Positions 56,401 to 64,000 of a DNA stretch of 64,000 bases are shown piece after piece. Each line of letters opens with the position of its first letter. Position 1 is the first letter of the stretch. The notes beneath the pieces were generated by a model. The model was not told the origin of the DNA, did no database searches, and saw only the letters and a program-made list of their open reading frames with translations. The position numbers were made by a program, and so were the translations under genes. Source of the DNA: an uncultured Aquimarina sp. (GTDB lineage Bacteria; Bacteroidota; Bacteroidia; Flavobacteriales; Flavobacteriaceae); the NCBI GenBank assembly GCA_947501475.1, contig CANMWA010000003.1, positions 62,001 through 126,000 on the forward strand. The letters run 5' to 3'.

Positions 56401-57242
56401 AATATGGTTTTGGAGGTAAAGAGGAGCAAGATGAATTTGGTTTAGGATGGATTGATATTAGTGCTCGTAATTACAATCCTGAAATAGGAAGGTGGATGAA
56501 TCTTGATCCCTTGGCAGAACAAATGCGTAGGCATTCTCCTTATAATTATGCCTTTGGTAATCCAATTCGCTTTATCGATCCCGATGGCATGTCTCCTAAT
56601 GATATTATTCTAAGAGGCACGAATAATTCAAGTTTTACTATTAAAACTGATCTAATTGATATAGATTTGGATGCAGGGTGGATCGTAGGAGATCTCGGAG
56701 GAGAATTTACTTTTGAAGGTGATGATATTCTAGAAGCTGGGCTAGATATTGCAGGTACAATAGATCAGTCTGGAGTTGTAGATGTTATCTCGGCAGTATA
56801 TTATGCCGACAAAGGAGAATGGGGAGATGCCTTGATTTCAGGAGTTTCGGTAGTACCAGGTGGTGATGTTGCAAAATTGGCCAAAGTAAAAAAACATGTC
56901 AAAACAATCAAAAAGGTTGTTAATACTGTTAAAAAAGGTAAGAAAGGAAAAATTTATAAAACACCTGGTTCAAGGACGGCAAGTGGAAAACCATATATTG
57001 GTCGAACAAAAAAAACAATAAAAGAAAGACAAGCAGGCTCTAAAGATGGTAGAACTCGTAAAGAAGAAGATGTAATTGATGAGTATGACCCTAATGCTCC
57101 TGGTGAAGGTGCATATAAAGAGCAAAAAGCCATTGACAGAGAAGGAGGAATAAAAAATCTTGATAATAAAAGAAATGAAAGAACTCCAGAAAAAATGAAA
57201 GAGCTGGAGAAAAAGTATGGAAAAAAGAATGGTAATGGATAG
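53427..57242 (+). CDS. DUF6443/RHS core protein with C-terminal nuclease-like toxin
   Basis: 1271 residues. Sec signal (MIMKKILLFVLVFPLLVIGQ), DUF6443 region (HYYDGLGRPLQHIMVKGG), many YD repeats (ENLSYVIPPK, EYTVYDRLDRVV-like), then the RHS core block RNYNPEIGRWMNLDPL and FIDPDGM (end about residue 1055). The last 216 residues are the variable tip: after a hydrophobic stretch comes a GIY-YIG-like order, Y1177, GKPYIGRT (Y1190-G1192), Arg-rich helix, E1232 and LDNKRNE. The tip should be the effector. The immunity candidate overlaps the 3' end. Confidence 0.8.
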   Translation: MIMKKILLFVLVFPLLVIGQTETENYIKTTTFQVATDNGNVNQNNKIEEVHYYDGLGRPLQHIMVKGGGNHEDIIAPIRYDQFDRQSKEYLPHSMPTQNGAIYPNAINENANFYVTDKYEQTANPYNESVFEASPLNRVLEQAAPGNDWKYDPNQVSYNTITENRIVYDNLTIPLSLSDICTTSSGGGSGFFKIENNQLTFKFDGGWSSSSDIKIGQIKQINSSPEMLPYIELGTIVEIRKGLKKLTVNARISNNYLEFYIVEKKGNIKAEELRVNQRFTLPVIQEGFQYTRRESNNHTVKYDYLFNSKNEVFLYEVQFNNDDLENPSLVKTGYYNENQLSKKIIYDENWTSSQQYDKDYTTEEFTDKSGKLILKRNYNNNEPHDIYYVYDNFENLSYVIPPKVTTVDGVSDSELAELCYQYRYDNRNRIIEKKIPGKNWEYTVYDRLDRVVLTQNALQKQNSNQWSFTKYDAFDRVVYTGHTNDSRNRKEIQISYNQSSALLNEIRLASPKILGSSGNQYPVYYTNNAHPTNINSVLTINYYDNYNFNTIGSPPNSVYDQPITTNTKSLLTGSKVRILGTNDWITTTNYYDNKGRLIYEHTRNDYSRTNSWVSHKLDFTGKAVETKKSHRLYTSDLINTIDKFGYDHMGRLLTHKQTINNQPEELIVSNNYDELGVLVRKNVGGKSSNHLRLQTVEYKYNIRGWLKQVNNPDALGDNLFAFNLNYNNPLAGVTSLYNGNISTVFWKTANDNINRKRRYIYEYDALNRITKALHGTGNYNLNNMKYDKNGNILRLARNGWQNSSKYSAMDNLFYTYKEGNQLTKVVDRGNPGYGFIDGPNPDDDYIYDVNGNLIKDRNKRITDIQYNYLNLPTKVIFDEPNKFIEYIYDATGVKVRKRANGISTTYDKGYVYKGSLFQFLETPEGYVESNTIGGFDYVYQYKDHLDNIRLSYNDINKDGIVTKEEIRKENNYYPFGLKHKGYNSIVRGRDHKYGFGGKEEQDEFGLGWIDISARNYNPEIGRWMNLDPLAEQMRRHSPYNYAFGNPIRFIDPDGMSPNDIILRGTNNSSFTIKTDLIDIDLDAGWIVGDLGGEFTFEGDDILEAGLDIAGTIDQSGVVDVISAVYYADKGEWGDALISGVSVVPGGDVAKLAKVKKHVKTIKKVVNTVKKGKKGKIYKTPGSRTASGKPYIGRTKKTIKERQAGSKDGRTRKEEDVIDEYDPNAPGEGAYKEQKAIDREGGIKNLDNKRNERTPEKMKELEKKYGKKNGNG

Positions 57243-57828
57243 TAAAAAAGTTAAGAATTTCTGGGTTTGGTTTAAAGAAAATAACAATAAATTAAATCCA
57301 GAAATTATAACTAACCGAATGATAGATATTCTTGATTCTAAAATTTTAGAATTAGGTGATTTTAGCTGGGAAATCAGAGAAGGTAAATCTAAATCGAATA
57401 TGCTTATTATTTCTCCTGGAGGTGATATCGAATTATTAGATATAACAAAACAAATCATAGACTCATCTGGAGATATTCCAGATTGGGAGTTTGAATATTA
57501 TAAACCAGCAAAAGATTGGGATTACGTTTTTTCAATTGATGAAACCTCAGAAACAAAAAAAGATATTGACGCTACTAAATGGGAATATATTCTTTTAAAA
57601 TATTCAGATCAAACTTTTGATATTATAATCAAAGCTGACACTATCAAATTGCTTAATGATACTGAAAAAAGCATAGCAATCGATATAGTTCTCGAATCTA
57701 TCCTTGGTGAAAAGAAAAGCTTAGAACTAATTAAAAATATTGATATCGTTAATGATTTTCAAGAAAAATATTTAGGCAAGCAAAATACAATTACTGTTTT
57801 ATCAAGTCATATTAACCACTCTTTATAA
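57217..57828 (+). CDS. Candidate immunity protein of the RHS toxin
   Basis: 203 residues if the first ATG (57217) is used; ATGs at 57229 and 57235 are alternatives. In every case it overlaps the toxin gene, by 8-26 bases. Acidic, soluble, no signal. Small acidic protein directly after an RHS tip is the usual immunity arrangement. No family recognised. A terminator (57910-57949) follows. Confidence 0.65.
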   Translation: MEKRMVMDSKKVKNFWVWFKENNNKLNPEIITNRMIDILDSKILELGDFSWEIREGKSKSNMLIISPGGDIELLDITKQIIDSSGDIPDWEFEYYKPAKDWDYVFSIDETSETKKDIDATKWEYILLKYSDQTFDIIIKADTIKLLNDTEKSIAIDIVLESILGEKKSLELIKNIDIVNDFQEKYLGKQNTITVLSSHINHSL

Positions 57829-57909
57829 TAAATTAATAAAGTATATAAATCTAACAACTCGAACTCATAATTCGTAATTGTTTTAAATTTCATAACCAAG
57901 CTTATTAAC

Positions 57910-57949
57910 AAAAACCGGCTACAAGCATCAACTTATAGCCGGTTTTTTT
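57910..57949 (+). terminator. Terminator of the RHS/immunity operon
   Basis: AAAAACCGGCTA / TAGCCGGTTTTT with T-run. Confidence 0.85.
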
Positions 57950-58106
57950 GTTAGAAAACAAGGGTAACATTTCTATTAGAAAACACATTAAAAGAAAAAC
58001 TCATTTCACAATTTGGTTATCAACTATTTGTTAAAATCATACAACCATAATGTGAAAGGTATTTATATAGTCAAAGATTATAGTATCTAATTAAATTATT
58101 TCACTT

Positions 58107-59768
58107 ATGAAAACAAAACTTTATGTATTTGCAACAGCGGCCTTATTAATATTTGGTTGCAATGATGATTTAAATGAAATTATTCAATCTGAAAATCATA
58201 CAGACGCTGAAAGTTCGACAATAGAAAACACAGAAATTTATCAAAAAATAGATACTCCCTACATTGATTGGGAGAACATCGATTTTTTTGAATATCGAAA
58301 TCAAAACAATATTCTACAAACAGTTATCCCTCCATGGGGATCTGGTGTAAGTGTAACAATTCCAGACATCATAAGGTTTGATCATAAAAAGAAAGATGGT
58401 TGGGTATTACTGTATAATCTTTTTGATAAAGATCTTTATAATCCACATCCAATGATAATATTGTATAATAAATATCGTGGAGTTGTACGATTTTTCTATT
58501 ACCATATTCAAAATACTCCAGAAGGATCTAATTACTTATCTAACGCTTTCATCTTTGATGGTAATGCAACATCTCACCTTAATTTTTCAAATGATTTTGC
58601 ACAAAATATTACCGAAAAATTAGCACATCCATTTGAGATACAATCAAATATAGAAGCTCTAAATACCGGAGTTTCTTCAGGTACATGGTATTCATTTGAT
58701 CATGAATTAGCATACGACCCGGATATAAAAAATTATGATGCAGATGATATATCCATAGAATTGAGATCATGGGCTTCAAAAAATTCATTAGTTGATCTTA
58801 CAGGGTCAGTTGATGGAAATATTTCTGGATATATTCAGACTTCTGGTTCTTCAATAAGTTTATTCAATAATCTTATAAATGATATTTCAATTGCAAATAC
58901 TACTAAAAATATTACTACCAGTATTTTTAGTAACAATAAAGATGACGTAAAGCAAACATTAATAGATAAGATAGATAATAAGGTTAGTTCAGGATTGGCA
59001 GATGCCATTAGTAGTTCTTTATCCAAGTTAGCCTCAGAAGGTCTTAATTTTCTTTCTTCACCCCTGTCAAAGTTATTTAACTCGGCTATAAGCACTTCTA
59101 TCGATAATAAACAACGTGTTAATCTAGATCTATCAGCCAAAATAGCATTAAAAGGTAGTCTTACTTCAGAGGTGCCTATATTTAACATGAAGTTTATAAC
59201 ACCAGGTACAAAACGTACAACTGAAATCCCAGGGTATTATCCTTATGAACTTAATGATAAAACCTTAGGCATATTTAATATTTCAGCAAAACCAATAATA
59301 AGTAAGCAAACAACGGTATATCTTACAAGCAATAGAACAGATACAAGGGCAGAAACTTATTATAGACTAAACCCAAACTCCTTTGACCTTATAATTAATC
59401 CAGCTATACAATCTGAAATTGTAATATCAAATGTTAAAAAAGACATTTTATGGATAAAAAAATATCAAGAACGCACTTTTGATAACCACACTTCTAATAG
59501 CGCTAGTATTTCAAATTTGGTCAATATTACAGCAGGAAACGAATGGTATTTAACAGGTCAAAGCTTTGTCGCTGTTCGTCAACCTTTTTTAGGTTATGTT
59601 CCAGCAAATCTTGCCGTTAGAGTGTCTTTTACTGTTACTCCAAAAAATGGAGCAGAGCCAGTACATATTGTTAAAACTTTTAGGCCAACTATCGATAACT
59701 TAGGTGTCATTAGAATAAGGGTTCCTCGCAATGGCGGAGGTGGAGGATGTTATAGAAACTGTTGGTAA
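58107..59768 (+). CDS. Large lipoprotein of unknown function
   Basis: 553 residues. Lipoprotein signal MKTKLYVFATAALLIFGC. The middle (about 230-345) is rich in Ser, Asn, Ile and Leu with amphipathic helices, and the tail is VRIRVPRNGGGGGCYRNCW-like with a Gly run and two late cysteines. No recognised domain. It stands alone between the RHS operon and the second RHS gene; a terminator follows. Confidence 0.6.
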   Translation: MKTKLYVFATAALLIFGCNDDLNEIIQSENHTDAESSTIENTEIYQKIDTPYIDWENIDFFEYRNQNNILQTVIPPWGSGVSVTIPDIIRFDHKKKDGWVLLYNLFDKDLYNPHPMIILYNKYRGVVRFFYYHIQNTPEGSNYLSNAFIFDGNATSHLNFSNDFAQNITEKLAHPFEIQSNIEALNTGVSSGTWYSFDHELAYDPDIKNYDADDISIELRSWASKNSLVDLTGSVDGNISGYIQTSGSSISLFNNLINDISIANTTKNITTSIFSNNKDDVKQTLIDKIDNKVSSGLADAISSSLSKLASEGLNFLSSPLSKLFNSAISTSIDNKQRVNLDLSAKIALKGSLTSEVPIFNMKFITPGTKRTTEIPGYYPYELNDKTLGIFNISAKPIISKQTTVYLTSNRTDTRAETYYRLNPNSFDLIINPAIQSEIVISNVKKDILWIKKYQERTFDNHTSNSASISNLVNITAGNEWYLTGQSFVAVRQPFLGYVPANLAVRVSFTVTPKNGAEPVHIVKTFRPTIDNLGVIRIRVPRNGGGGGCYRNCW

Positions 59769-59864
59769 TGGCAATTATAAGGCAACATTTCTTCTATCAA
59801 ATACATTAAGTATAAAACATAACACCAGATAGCTTGGATTTGCAATCCGAGATCAATCTAACCT

Positions 59865-59905
59865 AAAACCCAGCTACAAATATAAAACCTGTAGCTGGGT
59901 TTTTT
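59865..59905 (+). terminator. Terminator after the 58107 lipoprotein gene
   Basis: AAAACCCAGCTACA / TGTAGCTGGGTTTT with T-run; same design as 50001-50039. Confidence 0.85.
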
Positions 59906-59906
59906 A

Positions 59907-59996
59907 TGTGTTTTAGAAAACAAGGGTAACATTTTCTACTCTTTATACATAAAGCTTTAACAATCACTAATAAACACATAAATCGGTCTTATCATG
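59907..59996 (+). repeat. Duplicated 90-bp upstream block, copy 2
   Basis: Second copy of the block at 50041-50130, again ending at the ATG of an RHS-type gene. Probably carries the promoter and leader. Confidence 0.85.
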
Positions 59997-62900
59997 GAAC
60001 ACAAAGTACTCTCACAAAAGTATATTTTTCGACTCCCGCATTGGTTATGGAGCAGAGAAATATTAAGAACCAATAGAAAACAAATATTATTTATACTCAC
60101 TGTAGTATTAGGCCTTTCATCAATTTCATCACAAGATGTACCTAACATTACCCCTCCATCCCCTACGGCTTATGAGTTAGGTAAATATGGTCAATCTCCT
60201 GTAGGGTTATTTACAGGAACACCAAATGTGGCTATTCCTTTATATGAATATCAAACAAATAATTTATCTATTCCTATTTCATTAACATATAACTCTAATG
60301 GGATTAAAGTAGACCAATTATCATCAAATGTTGGATTAGGATGGAGCTTAAATGCTGGAGGTGTAATATCACGTATCACCAGAGATAAATCAGATGAATA
60401 CAACAATTATTTTTATCCAGATGAAGAAATTCATAAACCATTAGGTAAAAAAAGCCCTAGAGCTTTAGAGTTTTTTCAGATGATCGCTGATAACCCAGAT
60501 GTAGATAGCGAAACCGATCTATTTATGTATAATTTTAATGGTCATACCGGTCAGTTTATTTTTAATAATAATAGAAGCATTGTATTAGTCCCTCATAAAG
60601 ATTTACAAATCACATATTTTGATGATCAATATGAGGTGAGTTTTAAAATTACTACATCAGATGGCGTTGAATATTTCTTTACTAAAACAGAAACAAGTGT
60701 GATGAGAACTTCTGGTGGTGGACATCAACCGCCAGAAGATACAACAACGGCATGGTACTTAACCCAAATTAGGCACCCTAAAGGAGATATTATCAATTTG
60801 ATTTATGAAAACAATAGCTATAACTATGTAACTGGTAAATCCCAATCTTTTCATGTCACTCCACCTAATACAACTTGTGGTAATTTTAGTGGAGAAAGAA
60901 ATACTATTTCATCTATCCTAAACCATAATCTTAGAATTTCTGGAAAAAAATTGGTTAGGATAGAGAGTAATAACCCTAATAATGGGATTATTGATATACA
61001 ATCTGCAGTTATACATCCAAAAGTTTCTGGCTACAATTTAATATCAAAAATAGAGGTAAAAAACAAAGATGCTAAAGTTATAGAACATTTTGATTTTAAA
61101 TACTTAATGACTCCTAACAAAAGGTCATTTCTAGAAGAAGTAATATATAAAGATCCAAATAAAAACTATCGGTTTAATTATATAGAGCCTTCAAAATTTC
61201 CAGCAAGATTGTCTTATAGTCAGGATCATTGGGGATACTATAATGGAAGAAACAATAGTTATTTATTTCCCAATCCCAAAACACTTGGGCCATCGATCAA
61301 TTCAATTATAGCCAAACATAATATTGGGGCAAACAAAAACCCTGATCCACAAAAAGCCAAAATTGGACTTTTACAACAAATCATCTACCCTACCAAGGGT
61401 TTTGAACGTTTCGAATACGAAGGGAATTCTTATTATGGTGAAAAAACAATATACCCACCTGCACAAAGACTATACATATCAGCAAATACAGGTAGTGATG
61501 ATTTTGGTTCTGCTTATAATAAGTCAAAAGTATTAGACATTGTTGTTGATCAAACAGTAAAAGTATCTGGAAGCGTACGTTTTAATTCTAATGAATGTGA
61601 TAGAAGCTGGGATGTGGGAAAATCTAGAGCCACAGTAAGGATATTAGACAATATAACAAATAAATATGTAAATTTTTTTAATTCTAATGCTTCTTTAAAC
61701 CCTGACTTAGGTACTTCTATAACTATTAAAGACAATACTACTCTAGAAGGTATTAAAGCACTTCTTAAAGAAGGGCATTCCTATACCATAACGCTGAGCC
61801 CTAAATTTGAATGTGTACAATCTAACATATCTATAGAATATTTAAATAAAAAACCTGACATAATAACAACTAATATAACTTCAGGAGGTTTGCGCATAAA
61901 ATCAATCGAATCCTATAGTAGTGATACAAAAAAAGCTAATCAACGGTTTTATCATTACGGTAAAAAAGAAACCTTAGATCAGTCATCTGCAGAAAAAGGG
62001 CAAACACCATATTACATTTCAAATAATCAAACACGTATTAGTTGCGGCTTACCATGCGATTTTGGAATTGTTAACTCTTATGAGTTACACTCCAACAGTC
62101 TAAGACAATTGTATAACGCTTCTGTAAATAATACTTATTATAAATATGTTACGATTAGTCATGGCGGTAGTGATTTTGAGAATGGTGGCGAAGAGCATGA
62201 GTTTATCATCCATAATGACTATCCTGGTAACCCAATTTTTGGAGAACCTATACAATCATCCCCATGGGTAAATGCAGGATGGAGTAATGGATTAAAAAAA
62301 CAAGTTTCTATTTTTAAAAAGGGTATTAACGATGATTTTGTAACCTTACAACAAACCATTAATACGTATAAAGAAGATACCCGACATTTCTCAAAAACAT
62401 ATGGGTACAGAGTCATAAAAAAACATGATGGTGAACCATGTCCAAGAGATATTACCTATACCTGTACCCAACAAGATGTTACTAAAAAATACGATGGTGG
62501 ATTCAAGTGCCAAACAAATCATAGACACGAATACTTTATTGGTTTTAAAAACACTAAATGTATTGCTTTTGGTGCTAACAATGTAAAACAAGTACATTAT
62601 CATCATTGTTATAATAAAGCAGTAGGGACAACACTCACCTATCCATACCTACTAGATCATTATGATTTTATGGAATATAGCACCAACTCTTATTGGTATT
62701 ATTTAAGCGGTACGCTACAAAAACAATATGATGATAAAGGATTAAATCCTATAGAGACACAAACAAAATATTATTACGATAACCCAGAACACTTGCAACC
62801 CACCAGAGCAGAAATTGTAAATAGTAAAGAACATACGATAAAAACTAAAACGCTATATCCACAGGATTTGACTAACCCAACTATAGCAGAACAAAAACTA

Positions 62901-63467
62901 ATCGATCAACACCAAATTGCTATCCCTGTTCAGGTAGAAACAATAGAAAATACTACTAAGATATCACAACAAAACACCAAATTTAGTGATCAGAATCCTA
63001 ATGGTTATGTGCTTCCACTAGAAGTTCAACAAGCCAAAGCAGATAACAATCCAGAAACGAGAGTGGTATACCATAAATATGATCAGTGGGGTAACCCCTT
63101 AGAGATTTCTATAAAAGGAGATATCCATACAACATATATATGGGGATACCAAGGTAAATATCCTGTGGCAAAAATTGAAAATGCTACGTTTGCTCAAGTG
63201 GCACTAGCACTTGCTATTTCTCAGAATCAATTAGAAAATCTAAATGAAACACAACTGAGTTTACTCAATAGCCTACGCCAAAAACTTCCAAAAGCATATG
63301 TAACTACATATACATATTCACCTTTGATTGGGGTAACCAGTATTACAGACCCTAGAGGGCAAGTAATCACTTATCAGTATGACAATTTTAATCGCCTAGA
63401 AGAGATAAAAGATCATAATGGTAATATCCTATCCAAAACAAAATACAATTACAAAAAACTCAATTAA
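59994..63467 (+). CDS. Second RHS-type N-terminal-half protein (SpvB/TcdB-like)
   Basis: 1157 residues, paralogue of the 50128 product. A long basic leader precedes a hydrophobic signal (IFILTVVLGLSSISSQ-like, about 38-55), then the entry block PTAYELGKYGQSPVGLFTG, PNVAIPLY and SLNAGGVI. It ends with YTYSPLIGVTSITDPRGQV and YDNFNRLEEIKD. Unlike the first locus it is not followed by a DUF6443/core gene but by a MopE-type repeat gene, at least within the window. The start is supported by the shared 90-bp block. Confidence 0.8.
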   Translation: MEHKVLSQKYIFRLPHWLWSREILRTNRKQILFILTVVLGLSSISSQDVPNITPPSPTAYELGKYGQSPVGLFTGTPNVAIPLYEYQTNNLSIPISLTYNSNGIKVDQLSSNVGLGWSLNAGGVISRITRDKSDEYNNYFYPDEEIHKPLGKKSPRALEFFQMIADNPDVDSETDLFMYNFNGHTGQFIFNNNRSIVLVPHKDLQITYFDDQYEVSFKITTSDGVEYFFTKTETSVMRTSGGGHQPPEDTTTAWYLTQIRHPKGDIINLIYENNSYNYVTGKSQSFHVTPPNTTCGNFSGERNTISSILNHNLRISGKKLVRIESNNPNNGIIDIQSAVIHPKVSGYNLISKIEVKNKDAKVIEHFDFKYLMTPNKRSFLEEVIYKDPNKNYRFNYIEPSKFPARLSYSQDHWGYYNGRNNSYLFPNPKTLGPSINSIIAKHNIGANKNPDPQKAKIGLLQQIIYPTKGFERFEYEGNSYYGEKTIYPPAQRLYISANTGSDDFGSAYNKSKVLDIVVDQTVKVSGSVRFNSNECDRSWDVGKSRATVRILDNITNKYVNFFNSNASLNPDLGTSITIKDNTTLEGIKALLKEGHSYTITLSPKFECVQSNISIEYLNKKPDIITTNITSGGLRIKSIESYSSDTKKANQRFYHYGKKETLDQSSAEKGQTPYYISNNQTRISCGLPCDFGIVNSYELHSNSLRQLYNASVNNTYYKYVTISHGGSDFENGGEEHEFIIHNDYPGNPIFGEPIQSSPWVNAGWSNGLKKQVSIFKKGINDDFVTLQQTINTYKEDTRHFSKTYGYRVIKKHDGEPCPRDITYTCTQQDVTKKYDGGFKCQTNHRHEYFIGFKNTKCIAFGANNVKQVHYHHCYNKAVGTTLTYPYLLDHYDFMEYSTNSYWYYLSGTLQKQYDDKGLNPIETQTKYYYDNPEHLQPTRAEIVNSKEHTIKTKTLYPQDLTNPTIAEQKLIDQHQIAIPVQVETIENTTKISQQNTKFSDQNPNGYVLPLEVQQAKADNNPETRVVYHKYDQWGNPLEISIKGDIHTTYIWGYQGKYPVAKIENATFAQVALALAISQNQLENLNETQLSLLNSLRQKLPKAYVTTYTYSPLIGVTSITDPRGQVITYQYDNFNRLEEIKDHNGNILSKTKYNYKKLN

Positions 63468-63529
63468 GGCAAGTTAACATAAGGTATCACAATAAGGATA
63501 ATTAAACATTCTTACATAAAAAAACAAAG

Positions 63530-64000
63530 ATGAAATATTTATTTTTTTTATTTACTCTCCTTTTATCTTGTACGATAAGTTGGGGGCAAAACATATCAGA
63601 CAAAAATCCAGAAACCATTCAAAATGCAGCTCCACCAGATGATGGTGGCGGTGGTGGTGGACACACATACAAATGGAATAGAGATAGAGACGGAGACGGT
63701 TTTGGGGATCCTAGGTTTCCTAGAAATGCTAGTACTAAACCTCCTGGATATGTAGCAAATCAAGATGATTGTAATGATAATGACCCTACTATTAACCCTA
63801 ATACATTATGGTATCGCGATGCCGATAATGATGGATATGGTAACCCTAATTCAACCCGAAGACAATGTATTACTCCCACAGGGTATGTTAGAAATAAAGA
63901 TGATTATGATGATTCTACATCACTTATTACTGATATTAGCCCAAAAAACTTTTATAGAGATGCTGATAATGATAGTTATGGGGATCCTAATGTGAAAAAG
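63530..64000 (+). CDS. MopE-type repeat protein, 3' end beyond window
   Basis: At least 157 residues, open to the window end. Sec signal MKYLFFLFTLLLSCTISWGQ, then a Gly run (about 41-46) and repeats of the MopE/putative metal-binding type: DRDGDGFGDPR, DADNDGYGNPN and DADNDSYGDPN, with CNDNDPTINP between. Asp-rich loops of this kind bind calcium or copper. The gene begins 62 bases after the second RHS gene and could be co-transcribed. Confidence 0.75.
   Translation, partial: MKYLFFLFTLLLSCTISWGQNISDKNPETIQNAAPPDDGGGGGGHTYKWNRDRDGDGFGDPRFPRNASTKPPGYVANQDDCNDNDPTINPNTLWYRDADNDGYGNPNSTRRQCITPTGYVRNKDDYDDSTSLITDISPKNFYRDADNDSYGDPNVKK

Noticed and set aside
63765..63995. Plus-strand Met/Ile/Leu-rich ORF near the window end
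   Set aside because: Shifted frame of the MopE-type repeat gene, whose true frame starts at 63530 with a signal peptide.

Overview
The window looks like a chromosome segment of a marine-type flavobacterium (Bacteroidota, family Flavobacteriaceae; Aquimarina-like is my guess, not proven). The evidence is AT-rich DNA, promoters of the Bacteroidota form TTG-N19..22-TAnnTTTG, few Shine-Dalgarno sequences, a type IX secretion (T9SS) C-terminal sorting domain, a curlin-repeat protein, DUF4407, alginate-export-type porins and RHS/DUF6443 proteins.

Left chromosomal part (1-10357): the 3' part of a 4-hydroxyproline epimerase gene with a DadA-like FAD oxidase (hydroxyproline catabolism), a small decayed four-helix-bundle gene, a DUF4407 membrane protein, a BlaI/BlaR1-type repressor-protease pair whose operator overlaps its own promoter, a large curlin-repeat protein made by internal duplication, and an M20 dipeptidase.

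A genomic island of about 25.4 kb (10385-35827) sits in a tRNA-Leu(TAG) gene. It is bounded by identical 56-bp copies of the tRNA 3' part and by matching pairs of 12-bp-spaced repeats just inside each end, and its tyrosine integrase lies at the right end. Its left 19 kb holds two long parallel operons read leftward: three pirins, two YcaC-like isochorismatase-fold hydrolases, two alginate-export-type porins, two WrbA-like flavodoxins, two SnoaL-like proteins, an AtaL-like SRPBCC protein, an alpha/beta hydrolase, an amidohydrolase lipoprotein and a small DMT transporter. They are followed by a TPR histidine kinase, a REC-GAF-sigma54 activator and a superoxide dismutase. Perfect palindromes with a CGATATATCG core lie the same distance upstream of TTGGCAT (-24-like) elements ahead of both operons, and a weaker version lies ahead of the SOD gene. 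I infer a self-contained, mobile, sigma54-controlled redox or electrophile-response regulon. The right 6 kb of the island holds a small HTH protein, a P4-type SF3 helicase/primase, a zinc-ribbon primase-like protein, an iteron-like array, a lipoprotein, a HEPN-like orphan and the integrase. A remnant integrase tail at 29.3 kb suggests the island is composite.

Right chromosomal part (35.8-64 kb): a TPR-AraC regulator; an ECF sigma/anti-sigma pair divergent from a TPR-CHAT protease, with a 25-bp palindrome between them; a T9SS-exported receptor-L-domain protein; a lipoprotein gene with an in-frame TGA in its signal peptide; an HExxH lipoprotein; and an RHS polymorphic-toxin locus (N-terminal half, core half with a GIY-YIG-like tip, and an overlapping immunity candidate). 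A lipoprotein, a second orphan RHS N-terminal-half gene and the start of a MopE-type repeat protein follow. Two of the RHS genes share a duplicated 90-bp upstream block.
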